A stretch of 64,000 nt of DNA from Thioalkalivibrio sulfidiphilus (GTDB taxonomy: Bacteria > Pseudomonadota > Gammaproteobacteria > Ectothiorhodospirales > Ectothiorhodospiraceae), in the NCBI RefSeq assembly GCF_000377945.1, contig NZ_KB898927.1, positions 38,215 to 102,214 of the forward strand. Direction: 5' to 3'. Under the pieces are notes generated by a model, which searched no databases, was not told where the DNA came from, and saw only the letters and a list, made by a program, of their open reading frames with translations. Position 1 is the stretch's first letter. Each line of letters starts with the position of its first letter. Below are positions 30,469 through 39,503 of the stretch, one piece after another. The translations under genes were made by a program, and so were the position numbers.

Positions 30469-31158
30469 ATGAACAGCCTGAGCCTCAAGTCGATGCGTTC
30501 CGTCTCCCTGGTGCTGCTGGCCGGCCTGGTGCTGGGCGGCTGCGCCAGCGTCAACGGCGTGAAGCCCGGCGACAGCCCGGAATTCGCCGCGGTCAGCCCG
30601 CCTATGCCCGTGCCGGCGGAATACAACAACGGCGCCATCTTCCAGGCCAGCTATGGCACCGGCCTGTTCGAGGACTACAAGGCCCGCCGTGTGGGCGACA
30701 TCCTCACGGTCCGGCTGGCCGAACGCACCCAGGCGCGCAAGTCCGCGAACACCAGCACCAGCAAGGAATCCAGCGTCAACATGCCGACCCCCACCGTGCT
30801 CAATCGCACGATCCCCGAACTGAGCACCAGCATCGAGGGTTCCCGTTCCTTCGACGGCTCGGGCGACAGCGCCCAGAGCAATCAGCTGGACGGCTCCATC
30901 ACCGTGATGGTGGCCGAGGTCCTGCCCAACGGAAACCTGGTGGTGCAGGGGGAGAAGTGGATCCGCATCAACCAGGGCCAGGAGTTCATCCGCTTGCGCG
31001 GCATCGTGCGCCCCGTGGACGTGCGTGCCGACAACACCATCCTCTCCACCCAGATCGCCAATGCCCAGGTGGCCTATGGCGGCAGCGGCACCCTGGCCGA
31101 CAGCAATTCCCCCGGCTGGCTGACCCGCTTCTTCAACAGTCCCGTGTGGCCGTTCTGA
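30469..31158 (+). CDS. flgH: Flagellar L-ring lipoprotein FlgH
   Basis: 229 residues. A lipoprotein signal ends LVLGGC with Cys25 as the lipidated residue, placing it in the outer membrane. The L-ring blocks [62 protein letters not shown] and [18 protein letters not shown] are all present. Six bases after flgG. Confidence 0.97.
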   Translation: MNSLSLKSMRSVSLVLLAGLVLGGCASVNGVKPGDSPEFAAVSPPMPVPAEYNNGAIFQASYGTGLFEDYKARRVGDILTVRLAERTQARKSANTSTSKESSVNMPTPTVLNRTIPELSTSIEGSRSFDGSGDSAQSNQLDGSITVMVAEVLPNGNLVVQGEKWIRINQGQEFIRLRGIVRPVDVRADNTILSTQIANAQVAYGGSGTLADSNSPGWLTRFFNSPVWPF

Positions 31159-31171
31159 GGAGCCTGCAAGC

Positions 31172-32314
31172 ATGATCAAGTCACTTGAAAAGGCACTGCG
31201 TTCCGGCTGGCTGATGGCCCTGTGCCTGGCCCTGGTGATCGCACCGCAGTTCACCGCGCCGGCCAAGGCCTACGAGCGGGTCAAGGATCTGGCCTCGGTG
31301 GCCGGGGTGCGTAGCAACCAGCTGGTGGGCTACGGCCTGGTGGTGGGCCTGGACGGCACCGGTGACCAGACCACCCAGGCGCCGTTCACCGTGCAGTCCC
31401 TGAAGAACATGCTGGGCCAGCTGGGTGTCACCGTGCCGCCCAACGTGAACCCGCAGTTGCGCAACGTCGCGGCGGTGATGATCCATGCCGACCTGCCGCC
31501 GTTTGCCAAGCCGGGCCAGATGATCGACGTGACCGTCTCCTCCATCGGCAACGCCTCCAGTCTGCGCGGCGGCAGCCTGCTCATGACCCCGCTCAAGGGC
31601 GCCGACGGCCAGACCTATGCCATCGCCCAGGGCAACCTGGTGGTGGGCGGCTTCGGCGCCGAGGGCCGCGACGGTTCACGCATCAGCGTGAACGTGCCGA
31701 GCGTGGGCCGCATCCCCAACGGCGCGTCCGTGGAGCGCGAGGTGCCCACCGCCTTCGCCCAGGGCGACAGCATCAAGCTCAACCTGCATCAGCCCGATTT
31801 CACCACCGCCAATCGGCTCTCTGACGTGATCAACGACACCATGGGCCCCGGCACCGCTCGGCCCATTGATGGTTCCACCGTGCGTGTCAGTGCTCCCATC
31901 GATCCGGGTCAGCGGGTGGCCTTCGTCTCCATGCTGGAGAACCTCACCGTGCGCCCCGGCGCGCCACCGGCCAAGGTGATCATCAACTCCCGCACCGGCA
32001 CTGTGGTGATCGGCAGCAACGTGCAGGTGCTGCCCGCCGCGGTGACCCACGGCAGTCTCACCGTGACCATCACCGAGGCCTTCGATGTGGCTCAACCGGC
32101 GCCTCTCGCCCCAGGCGAGACCGTGGTGACGCCCCGTACCGACATCGAGGTCGCCGAGCAGATCAATCCCATGTTCCTGTTCGGCCCCGGCGTGACCCTG
32201 GACGAGATCGTGCGCGCCGTGAACCAGGTGGGCGCCGCCCCCGGCGACCTGGTGGCGATCCTCGAGGCCCTGCGCCAAGCCGGCGCCCTGCGCGCCCAGC
32301 TGATCGTCATCTAG
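31172..32314 (+). CDS. flgI: Flagellar P-ring protein FlgI
   Basis: 380 residues, a periplasmic ring subunit with a signal peptide ([22 protein letters not shown]). [30 protein letters not shown] and [20 protein letters not shown] are the family hallmark; the C-terminus has [37 protein letters not shown]. Exported subunits depend on FlgA for polymerisation. 13 bases after flgH. Confidence 0.97.
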   Translation: MIKSLEKALRSGWLMALCLALVIAPQFTAPAKAYERVKDLASVAGVRSNQLVGYGLVVGLDGTGDQTTQAPFTVQSLKNMLGQLGVTVPPNVNPQLRNVAAVMIHADLPPFAKPGQMIDVTVSSIGNASSLRGGSLLMTPLKGADGQTYAIAQGNLVVGGFGAEGRDGSRISVNVPSVGRIPNGASVEREVPTAFAQGDSIKLNLHQPDFTTANRLSDVINDTMGPGTARPIDGSTVRVSAPIDPGQRVAFVSMLENLTVRPGAPPAKVIINSRTGTVVIGSNVQVLPAAVTHGSLTVTITEAFDVAQPAPLAPGETVVTPRTDIEVAEQINPMFLFGPGVTLDEIVRAVNQVGAAPGDLVAILEALRQAGALRAQLIVI

Positions 32315-32320
32315 GTTTTA

Positions 32321-32364
32321 CTTTGAATCTTGAACTTTGAATTTTGAATCTTGAATGTTGAATC
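32321..32364. repeat. One-armed AATTCAAAA-word repeat
   Basis: Five tandem TTTGAATCT/TTGAACTTTGAA-type words between flgI and flgJ, matching the right arm of the element at 8119-8150. No complementary arm is present here. It ends ten bases before the flgJ ATG, inside the operon. Confidence 0.8.
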
Positions 32365-32374
32365 GCCCTAACGG

Positions 32375-33346
32375 ATGAACACCGACCTCTCCAAGGCCTA
32401 CACCTACACCGACTTCCAGGGTTTCTCCGACCTGCGCCGCCTGGCGCGGGAGGAGAGCCCGGAGGCGGCGGAGGCGGCCGCGCGGCAGTTCGAGGCGCTG
32501 TTCATCCAGATGATGCTGAAAAGCATGCGTGATGCCATGCCCGTGGACAGCGGCATGGATGGCGAGCAGGTTAAGTTCTACCAGGGCATGTTCGACCAGC
32601 AGATCGCCCTGGAGATGTCCAAGGGCGAGGGTATCGGCCTGCGGGAATCCCTGCTGCGTCAGCTCAATCCGGAGGCACCGGCGGCGCGCGGCAGTGATGG
32701 GGAACTGGCCATGCCGGTCCACCGCCTGCCTGTCTACCAGCGTCCGGAGAATCCCTGGCCGCAGTCCAGGGTCCAGGCGCCGGCACCGGCCGCGGCGCCC
32801 GCTGCCGTTGAGGCCTTCTCGGACCTGCCCCGCGACTGGCGTCCTGAATCCCCCGAGGCCTTCATCCGGGATCTCTGGCCCCATGCCGAGCGGGCCGGAC
32901 AGGCCCTGGGCGTGGCCCCCGAGGTGCTGCTGGCCCAGTCGGCCCTGGAGACCGGCTGGGGCCGGCACATGATCCCCAACGCCGACGGCAGCAACAGCTT
33001 CAACCTGTTCGGCATCAAGGCCGACAGCCGCTGGGACGGCCCCCGGGCCCATGTGCAGACCCTGGAATACGTGGGCGGGGTACCTGAGCGCCAGCGCGCG
33101 GCCTTTCGCGCCTATGAGCACCCCGGACAGAGCTTCGACGACTACGTGTCGTTCATCACCGGCAACCCCCGCTACCGGGAGGCCCTGGCGCGGGTGCCCG
33201 ATGCGGAAGGCTACCTGAGGGGCCTGCAGGCGGCCGGCTATGCCACCGATCCCGCCTACGCGGACAAGATCCTGGACATCCTGGGCCGCGGCACGCTGCA
33301 GGCCGCGGTCGCCCTAAAGAATCCGGATCAGGCGCCGATAAGCTGA
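32375..33346 (+). CDS. flgJ: Flagellar rod cap/muramidase FlgJ
   Basis: 323 residues with two domains. The N-terminal rod-cap domain (about 35-105) has AAARQFEALFIQMMLKSMRDAMP; after a Pro/Ala linker comes a glucosaminidase-type peptidoglycan hydrolase (about 150-315) with catalytic Glu192 in AQSALETGWGRHMI, then FNLFGIKADSRWDG and AFRAYEHPGQSFDDYVSFI. It opens the wall for the rod. Its last codons contain the FliA-type promoter of flgKL. Confidence 0.95.
   Translation: MNTDLSKAYTYTDFQGFSDLRRLAREESPEAAEAAARQFEALFIQMMLKSMRDAMPVDSGMDGEQVKFYQGMFDQQIALEMSKGEGIGLRESLLRQLNPEAPAARGSDGELAMPVHRLPVYQRPENPWPQSRVQAPAPAAAPAAVEAFSDLPRDWRPESPEAFIRDLWPHAERAGQALGVAPEVLLAQSALETGWGRHMIPNADGSNSFNLFGIKADSRWDGPRAHVQTLEYVGGVPERQRAAFRAYEHPGQSFDDYVSFITGNPRYREALARVPDAEGYLRGLQAAGYATDPAYADKILDILGRGTLQAAVALKNPDQAPIS
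33315..33341 (+). promoter_or_regulatory. FliA (sigma-28) promoter of flgKL inside flgJ
   Basis: TAAA-N15-GCCGATAA at 33315-33341, a perfect match to the sigma-28 consensus, in the last codons of flgJ and 82 bases before the flgK ATG. It allows flgKL to be expressed late, after hook completion. Confidence 0.9.
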
Positions 33347-33423
33347 CATGAGGACCAAGCGCATGCGTCACATCACCAGCAATTTTGCCTATGTTCCGGG
33401 CGCCCGTGTTCCGGGGTGCCGTC

Positions 33424-35367
33424 ATGAGTAGCGGCGTCCTGGGTATCGGCGTGTCCGGCCTGCTGGCCTTCCAGCGGGCGCTCGGTGTCACCGGCAACAA
33501 CATCGCCAACTCCGCCACCGAGGGTTACAGCCGGCAGCGCATCGATCTCAGCACCCAGATCCCGCAGTTTGCCGGAAACGGCTACTTTGGTAGCGGCGTA
33601 CAGGTGTCGGGAGTGCATCGCATCTTTGACCAGTTCGTGGAGACCCAGCTGCGCAACAGCACCTCCGCGAGCGAGCAGTATGCCCTCTATTACGATTTTG
33701 CCCGCAGGGTGGACAACCTGTTGGCAGATCCCGACTCGGGGCTGGCACCGGGTCTGCAACAGTTCTTTGCCGCCGTGCAGGACGTGGCCAACGACCCGAC
33801 CTCCAACGCGGCCCGGCAGGTGCTGATCTCCGAGGCGGAATCCCTGGTGGATCGCTTCAGCTTCCTCAATCAGCGCCTGGAGGAGCAGCGCAATCTGGTC
33901 AATGGCCAGATCCAGACCACGGTGGCGGAGATCAACAGCCTGGCAGAGGCCATTGCCGATCTGAACAAGGATATCGTCGCCGCCCTGGGCCGTGGCGGCG
34001 GGGCGCCGCCCAACGACCTCCTGGACCAGCGCGACCGGCTGGTGCTGCAGCTCTCCGAACTGGTGTCCGTCAACACCATCGAGCAGGACGACGGTGCCCT
34101 CAATGTCTTCATCGGCAATGGCCAGAACCTGGTGCTGGGCAACCGGGCCACGGTGCTGGTCGCCGATGGCCTCGGCCCGGATCCGACCCAGATGCAGGTG
34201 GGCTATGTGAGTCCCGGCGCCACGGTGGACATCACCCCCTACATGACCGGAGGCCGGCTCGGGGCGCTGCTGGACCTGCGCACCTCGGTCCTGGACGTGG
34301 CGCAGAACTCCATGGGACGCACCGCGGTTGGTCTGGCTCAGGCTTTCAACGATCAGCATCGGCTGGGCATGGATCTCAACGGCGCTCTGGGCGAGGAATT
34401 CTTCCGCGTGCCCGTGCCGCAGGTCATCCCCGGGGCGGCCAATACGGCCAGCGGCGCGCCCACAGTGAGCATCGAAGATTACACGCGCCTGACCGTGAAC
34501 GACTATCGTCTGCGCTTCGACGGCAGCCTCTGGCAGTTGCGCAGGGAGCCCGGTGGTCAGCTGCTGGGTACGGTCGACCCCACAGATCCACCCGAAGACC
34601 AGGTCATCGAGGTGGACGGTCTGCGCCTCGACATCTCCACCATCACCCTGCCGGCCGACCCTCTGGATGCTTCCGGCGACACCTACTTGATTCGTCCCAC
34701 CCGCAACGGCGCCCAGCAGATCGATACCCTGATCACCGACACCCGCCGGGTAGCGGCCGCCACGCCCGAGATGCTCGCGGCTGCGGGCGGCGGCAACACC
34801 GGTGAAGCCAGTGTGCTGTCGGTCGGAATCACGGACGCCTCTGGGCTGACGGACTTGTCGCCGGTGACCGTGACTGTGATCGATAACGCCGGCACGCTGG
34901 AGTTCGTGATCGACGGTGATGTTGTTGCCACCTTCGATCTCCTCAACCCCACCACTGAGATCAACTACAACGGCTGGCAGCTGGTGATCGAGGGCGAGCC
35001 AGCAGTCGGCGACAACTTTCAGGTGAGCTTCACCACCGCCGCAGTGGGCGACAACCGCAACGCCCTGGCACTGGCCGGTCTTCAGGACCAGCGCCTGATG
35101 GCCGATGGTACCGCTACCCTGGAGGCCACCTACAACACCCTGGTGGCGGAGGTGGGGACCCGGACCCGTCAGGCCGAGATTGCCGCCCGCGCCCAGGTCA
35201 AGCTGCTGGACGAGGCCAGGGCCCAGCGTGAATCCATCTCCGGGGTGAACCTGGACGAGGAGGCGGCCAACCTGCTGCGCTATCAGCAGGCCTACCAGGC
35301 GGCGGCACAGGTCATCTCGGTGACCAATTCCCTGTTCGACACATTGATCAATGCCGTGAGGCGCTAG
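33424..35367 (+). CDS. flgK: Flagellar hook-filament junction protein 1 FlgK
   Basis: 647 residues. N-terminal GIGVSGLLAFQRALGVTGNNIANSATEGYSRQRIDLSTQ and C-terminal SGVNLDEEAANLLRYQQAYQAAAQVISVTNSLFDTLINAVRR are diagnostic of FlgK. The start at 33424 follows the family's MSSGVLGIGVSGL; an upstream ATG at 33385 adds a tail without homology. It is a late flagellar gene by its own sigma-28 promoter; FlgN is its chaperone. Confidence 0.95.
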   Translation: MSSGVLGIGVSGLLAFQRALGVTGNNIANSATEGYSRQRIDLSTQIPQFAGNGYFGSGVQVSGVHRIFDQFVETQLRNSTSASEQYALYYDFARRVDNLLADPDSGLAPGLQQFFAAVQDVANDPTSNAARQVLISEAESLVDRFSFLNQRLEEQRNLVNGQIQTTVAEINSLAEAIADLNKDIVAALGRGGGAPPNDLLDQRDRLVLQLSELVSVNTIEQDDGALNVFIGNGQNLVLGNRATVLVADGLGPDPTQMQVGYVSPGATVDITPYMTGGRLGALLDLRTSVLDVAQNSMGRTAVGLAQAFNDQHRLGMDLNGALGEEFFRVPVPQVIPGAANTASGAPTVSIEDYTRLTVNDYRLRFDGSLWQLRREPGGQLLGTVDPTDPPEDQVIEVDGLRLDISTITLPADPLDASGDTYLIRPTRNGAQQIDTLITDTRRVAAATPEMLAAAGGGNTGEASVLSVGITDASGLTDLSPVTVTVIDNAGTLEFVIDGDVVATFDLLNPTTEINYNGWQLVIEGEPAVGDNFQVSFTTAAVGDNRNALALAGLQDQRLMADGTATLEATYNTLVAEVGTRTRQAEIAARAQVKLLDEARAQRESISGVNLDEEAANLLRYQQAYQAAAQVISVTNSLFDTLINAVRR

Positions 35368-35369
35368 CC

Positions 35370-36578
35370 ATGCGCGTATCAACGACCCAGATCTTCCGTA
35401 ATGGTATCGGAGCGATCCAGGACAACCAGCAGGGCCTGGCCCGGACCCAGCTGCAGCTGGGTACCGGAAAGCGCATCCTCTCGCCCTCCGATGATCCCAG
35501 TGGCGCGGTGCAGGCCTTGCAGTTCCGCAGTTCCGTGGAGAAGACCGAGCAGTACCAGCGCAATGGCAATATTGCCGAGCAGCGCTTGCGGCTCAGCGAG
35601 ACCATCCTGACCTCCGTGGGTGAAGGCCTGCAGCGGGTGCGGGAGCTGGCCGTGCAGGGCAACAACGGTTCCCAGACCAACGAGACCCGCCGCTACATCG
35701 CCGGGGAGATTCGCCAGATCCTGGACGAGCTTGTACAGCTGTCCAACACCCGGGATGCCAACGGCGAATACATCTATGCGGGATTGACCTCCCTGACCCA
35801 GCCTTTTTCTCCCGGCGCGGGCGGCGAGGTGTTCTACAACGGTGACGACGGGCAGCGCCGCCTGCAGATCAGCCCCGTGCGCCAGCTGGCCATTGGTGAT
35901 TCAGGCCAGGCCGTGTTCATGGATATCCCCACGGGCAACGGCACCTTCGTGGTGAGGGATGATCCCGCCAACACCGGTGGCGGGGTGATCGATGCCGGCA
36001 GTGTCACGGACTTCACGGCCTGGGTGCCTGATGATTACTCAATCATCTTCTCAGAGGTGGGGGGGGAACTGGTCTACCAAGTGGAAGACAGTGGCGGGGA
36101 TATAGTGCTGGGTCCAGAACCCTTTCGCGAGGGCGAGGCAATCCGATTCAATGGCATCGAGACCCGTATCCAGGGCACGCCGGCCGATGGCGATTCGTTC
36201 ACGCTCTCGCCCTCGGAAAACCAGGATCTGTTTGCCACCTACCGCCAGTTGGCCGAGGCCCTGGAGGCTCCGGTCACCGACACCCCCAGCCGGGCCCGGC
36301 TGAACAACGCCGTCAATCGCGCCTTGGTGAACCTGGACCAGGCGCTGGGAAATATCCTCGATACCCGGGCCAGCGTCGGCGCGCGGCTCAAGACCGTTGA
36401 GAATCAGCGCAATATCAACGAGGACGTGTTGCTGCAACTGCGCACCACCCTGTCGGAGATCGAGGACCTGGACTACGCCGAGGCCATCAGCCGCTTCAAC
36501 CTCCAGCAGACCGCCCTGCAGGCGGCCCAACAGAGCTACGTGCAGGTGCAGCGGTTGTCGCTGTTCAATTTCATTTAG
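35370..36578 (+). CDS. flgL: Flagellar hook-filament junction protein 3 FlgL
   Basis: 402 residues. RVSTTQIFRNGIGAIQDNQQGLARTQLQLGTGKRILSPSDDPSGAVQAL is the FlgL N-terminus; the C-terminal DLDYAEAISRFNLQQTALQAAQQSYVQVQRLSLFNFI is the flagellin-type D0 helix. It starts two bases after the flgK stop. The flagellin gene fliC is not in the window. Confidence 0.95.
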   Translation: MRVSTTQIFRNGIGAIQDNQQGLARTQLQLGTGKRILSPSDDPSGAVQALQFRSSVEKTEQYQRNGNIAEQRLRLSETILTSVGEGLQRVRELAVQGNNGSQTNETRRYIAGEIRQILDELVQLSNTRDANGEYIYAGLTSLTQPFSPGAGGEVFYNGDDGQRRLQISPVRQLAIGDSGQAVFMDIPTGNGTFVVRDDPANTGGGVIDAGSVTDFTAWVPDDYSIIFSEVGGELVYQVEDSGGDIVLGPEPFREGEAIRFNGIETRIQGTPADGDSFTLSPSENQDLFATYRQLAEALEAPVTDTPSRARLNNAVNRALVNLDQALGNILDTRASVGARLKTVENQRNINEDVLLQLRTTLSEIEDLDYAEAISRFNLQQTALQAAQQSYVQVQRLSLFNFI

Positions 36579-36609
36579 GCCGCAGTAGAAGGGTGGTGAG
36601 ATATGCGGG

Positions 36610-37278
36610 CTAGTCTTTTACATCGTACTTCGGGCCGTAGTCGGCGAACTGCGCCATCACCTCGTCCATCTCCGCATCGCTCAGCAGCACCGGCTCCCCC
36701 AGCTGGCAGGCGCGCCAGTACTGTTCGCAGAGCTTCTCCACGGTGAGCGAGAGACTCACCGCCTCCTCCAGGGTTTTCCCCACCGTGACCATGCCGTGGC
36801 TGGCCAGCAGGCAGGCCTTGCGGTCCTGCAGGGCCTCCACGGCTGCCCGGGCAAGGGTGTCGGTGCCGAAGGTGGCGTAGCGGCTGCAGCGGATGTCCGG
36901 GCCGCCGGCCTGGGCGATCATGTAGTGGAAGGGCGGCAGGTCCCGGCGCAGGCAGGCGAGGGTGGTGGCAAACATGGAATGGGTGTGCACGACGGCATGG
37001 ACCTCGGGGCGGGCATCGAGGATAGCCCGGTGCAGGGGCCATTCGCTGGAAGGGCGCCCGTCCCGGGCGTGGTTGTCGCGATCCAGCAGGACCAGGCGTT
37101 GCGGTGTGAGCCGTTCCCAGGGGAGTCCGGAGGGGGTGATGAGCAGGCCCTCACCCAGGCGCAGGCTGAGATTGCCTTCTGCCTCCTGGTTGAGTCCCGC
37201 CCGGTACAGGGCGAGTCCCGCCCGGGTCAGCGCCTCCCGGGCCTGGGTCTCGTCGCTGGATGGTTCGGGTGCGGACAC
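36610..37278 (-). CDS. Class II aldolase/adducin family protein
   Basis: 222-residue zinc-dependent class II aldolase fold of the fuculose-phosphate aldolase/ribulose-5-phosphate epimerase group. GLNQEAEGNLSLRLGEGLLITPSGLPWERL is the phosphate-binding entry, VHTHSMFATTLACL gives the metal-binding His pair, and LLASHGMVTVGKTLEEA the third His. The substrate cannot be told from sequence; methylthioribulose-phosphate dehydratase and sugar-phosphate aldolase are possibilities. It begins eight bases after the fimX stop on the same strand, so it is probably co-transcribed with it; no functional link is known. Confidence 0.85.
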   Translation of the reverse strand: MSAPEPSSDETQAREALTRAGLALYRAGLNQEAEGNLSLRLGEGLLITPSGLPWERLTPQRLVLLDRDNHARDGRPSSEWPLHRAILDARPEVHAVVHTHSMFATTLACLRRDLPPFHYMIAQAGGPDIRCSRYATFGTDTLARAAVEALQDRKACLLASHGMVTVGKTLEEAVSLSLTVEKLCEQYWRACQLGEPVLLSDAEMDEVMAQFADYGPKYDVKD

Positions 37279-37285
37279 CGGACCG

Positions 37286-39370
37286 TCAGCTCATGGAGGT
37301 GAAGTCGTACTCGAGCTTCTCCGAGGGTGCCTGCAGGAAGTTGCCCTGGATGTAGTTCACGCCGATGCCCCACAGGATGGACAGCCCCGTGGCGTCCTCC
37401 ACGTGCTGGGCGATCACCAGCTTGTTCTGGCCGTGCGCTCCGTCGGTGAGCTGGCGGATGCTTTCCTGGTTCTCTTCGCTGCTGCTCAGTTTGTCCATGA
37501 AGCTGCTGTCGATCTTGAGGTAGTCGGCAGGCACGTGCTGCAGCAACTGGAAGGGGTTGAGGCCAGTGCCGAAATCGTCCAGCGCGAAGCGGCAGTGCAG
37601 GCCCTTGAGGCCCTTGACGAATTCCTTGGCGGGCTTGAGATGATTGACCACCGTGGTCTCCTTCATCTCGAACACCACGCACTCGGCGGGGATGCGCCGT
37701 TCCTTGAGCTGCTCCACGATCCACGGCAGCATGCCGGGTTCCTGCAGGGAACCGGCGGTGAGCTTGATGAAAAAGGTGGTCTCCTTGCCCTTCTTGCGCT
37801 GTTCCACCAGCTGATCCAGGGCGTGGCTGATGACCCAGCGATCCAGCACCTTGGCCATGTCGGTGCGCTCGGCGCTGGGCATGAACTCGGCCGCCGGGAT
37901 CTCCTGGCCGTCTTCGCCGAGGAGGCGCATCAGCACCTCGTAGCGTTCGCCGGATTCTCCGTGCAGGCTGACCACCGGCTGGTAGAGCAGGCGCACCCTG
38001 TTCTTGCCGATGGCCTCGGTGATGCGGGCGATCCAGGACTCGTCCAGCTGTCGCTGGGTCATCTCGCCTTCCTTGGGCCTGTAGACAACCGCCTGGTTGC
38101 CGCCGGCGCGGCGGGCCTCCTCGCAGGCCTTCGCGGCACGGGACAGCAGCTCGTTGGCGCTTGGGGCGTTCTCGTCGATCTGGGTGATGCCAGCCGAGGC
38201 GGTGCAGGTGATGGAGCGGCTGTCCACCTCGCAGATCAGGGCGGCGATGTCCTTGAGCATGGTCTTGAGGAAGGCCTCGGCATCGGCCGTTTCCCAGTGG
38301 CTGGTGAGAATGGCGAAGGCCTCGCCGTCGAAGCGCGCCACCACGTCGTTCTGGCCGCAGTGTTTCTCCAGGATCTTGCCCACGTCACTGAGCACCAGGT
38401 CGCTGCCGGCGACCCCCACCTGGTCGCGGATCTCCTGGAACTTGTCGATCTGCAGTTCCACCAGGGCGGCATTGCCCTTGCCCTGGGTGGCTTGGCCCAG
38501 GGCGGATTCCAGGCGTTCCATGAAGTACTGGCGATTGTACAGGCCGGTGACCAGGTCGCGCTGGGCCAGGTAGTTGAGCTGCTGCTCCAGCTCCTTGGTG
38601 TTGGCCTGGCGGCGGATCAGGATCTGGGTGCAGGGTTCGCCATCGATGCTGGCGGGGGTGAATTCCATCTGCGCTGTGAAGGTCTCGCCGGCGGAGTTTT
38701 TGAGTTTGATCTCCACCGACTGGCCGGACTCGTTGCCCTCCGGGGCATGGTCGTAGTTGCGCAGGAATTCCTTCAGGGTGCCCTGATCCTCTTTGGCCAC
38801 CATGTCCATGATGGGCATGCCTTCCAGGTCGTCGGGATCGGTGTAGGCAAACAGCTCCAGGTAAGACCGGTTGGCGTAGATGTGCATGCCGTCATGCACG
38901 TAGGCGATGGCATCGCGGGAGCTATCCAGGAGGTTTTTGCAGCGCCGCTCGGCCTCGCGCAGGGAGGATTCCTGGGTCTTGAGCTGGCGCCAGTGGCGCT
39001 GGGCCTCGGCGGCGCGTGCCACCACCAGTTTGAGATGGTCCGGGCGATCCTTGCGTACCATGTCGTGGGCGCCAAGGGCGAGGCAGTCCACGATGTCGTG
39101 GTTGGCGTCGTTGGCAACCGCGATCACCGGCACGTGCCTGCCCATGTCGCGGATGCCGCTCATCACTTGCTCGAGACTCAGTTCCGGTTCGGAGTCCAGG
39201 GTACAGAGCACCACGTCGGGGGCGTGTTTCTGGAGCTTTTCCAGGAGCTCGTCCTGGTCTTCGGCCCGTTCGGGCCTGACGGCGAAACCGGCCGACTTGA
39301 TGGTGCTGATCATCATCTCGGCGTCGTTCAGGTCACGCTCGATGATCAGCAGGCGGAGAAGGTTTTCCAT
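37286..39370 (-). CDS. fimX: FimX-type cyclic di-GMP receptor (REC-PAS-GGDEF-EAL)
   Basis: 694 residues. Domains: receiver-like 1-125 (LLIIERDLNDAEMM), PAS about 140-270 (AYVHDGMHIYANRSYLELFAYTDP), degenerate GGDEF about 290-420 (RDLVTGLYNRQYFMERL; the GGDEF loop reads FDGEAFA), and degenerate EAL about 440-690. The EAL signature is EVL (YEVLMRLL), the catalytic Asn block reads FFIKLTAGSL, the catalytic Glu of the E-G-V-E motif is replaced in VIAQHVEDA, while DDFGTGL remains. This is the pattern of Pseudomonas FimX, which senses cyclic di-GMP and controls type IV pilus assembly. ATG 39397 is an alternative start; 39370 has GGGAG upstream. Confidence 0.88.
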   Translation of the reverse strand: MENLLRLLIIERDLNDAEMMISTIKSAGFAVRPERAEDQDELLEKLQKHAPDVVLCTLDSEPELSLEQVMSGIRDMGRHVPVIAVANDANHDIVDCLALGAHDMVRKDRPDHLKLVVARAAEAQRHWRQLKTQESSLREAERRCKNLLDSSRDAIAYVHDGMHIYANRSYLELFAYTDPDDLEGMPIMDMVAKEDQGTLKEFLRNYDHAPEGNESGQSVEIKLKNSAGETFTAQMEFTPASIDGEPCTQILIRRQANTKELEQQLNYLAQRDLVTGLYNRQYFMERLESALGQATQGKGNAALVELQIDKFQEIRDQVGVAGSDLVLSDVGKILEKHCGQNDVVARFDGEAFAILTSHWETADAEAFLKTMLKDIAALICEVDSRSITCTASAGITQIDENAPSANELLSRAAKACEEARRAGGNQAVVYRPKEGEMTQRQLDESWIARITEAIGKNRVRLLYQPVVSLHGESGERYEVLMRLLGEDGQEIPAAEFMPSAERTDMAKVLDRWVISHALDQLVEQRKKGKETTFFIKLTAGSLQEPGMLPWIVEQLKERRIPAECVVFEMKETTVVNHLKPAKEFVKGLKGLHCRFALDDFGTGLNPFQLLQHVPADYLKIDSSFMDKLSSSEENQESIRQLTDGAHGQNKLVIAQHVEDATGLSILWGIGVNYIQGNFLQAPSEKLEYDFTSMS

Positions 39371-39503
39371 GTGCGACGTGGGCTCCCGTGTATCCATTTG
39401 GCGCGCAGAGAGCCATTGTGCCGTAGACCGGCCATGCTGTGCCAGCTTCCCGGGCTGGCGGCGACGCGCAATCCCTGCGCTTGCGGGGGACCACCAGTGC
39501 GGA

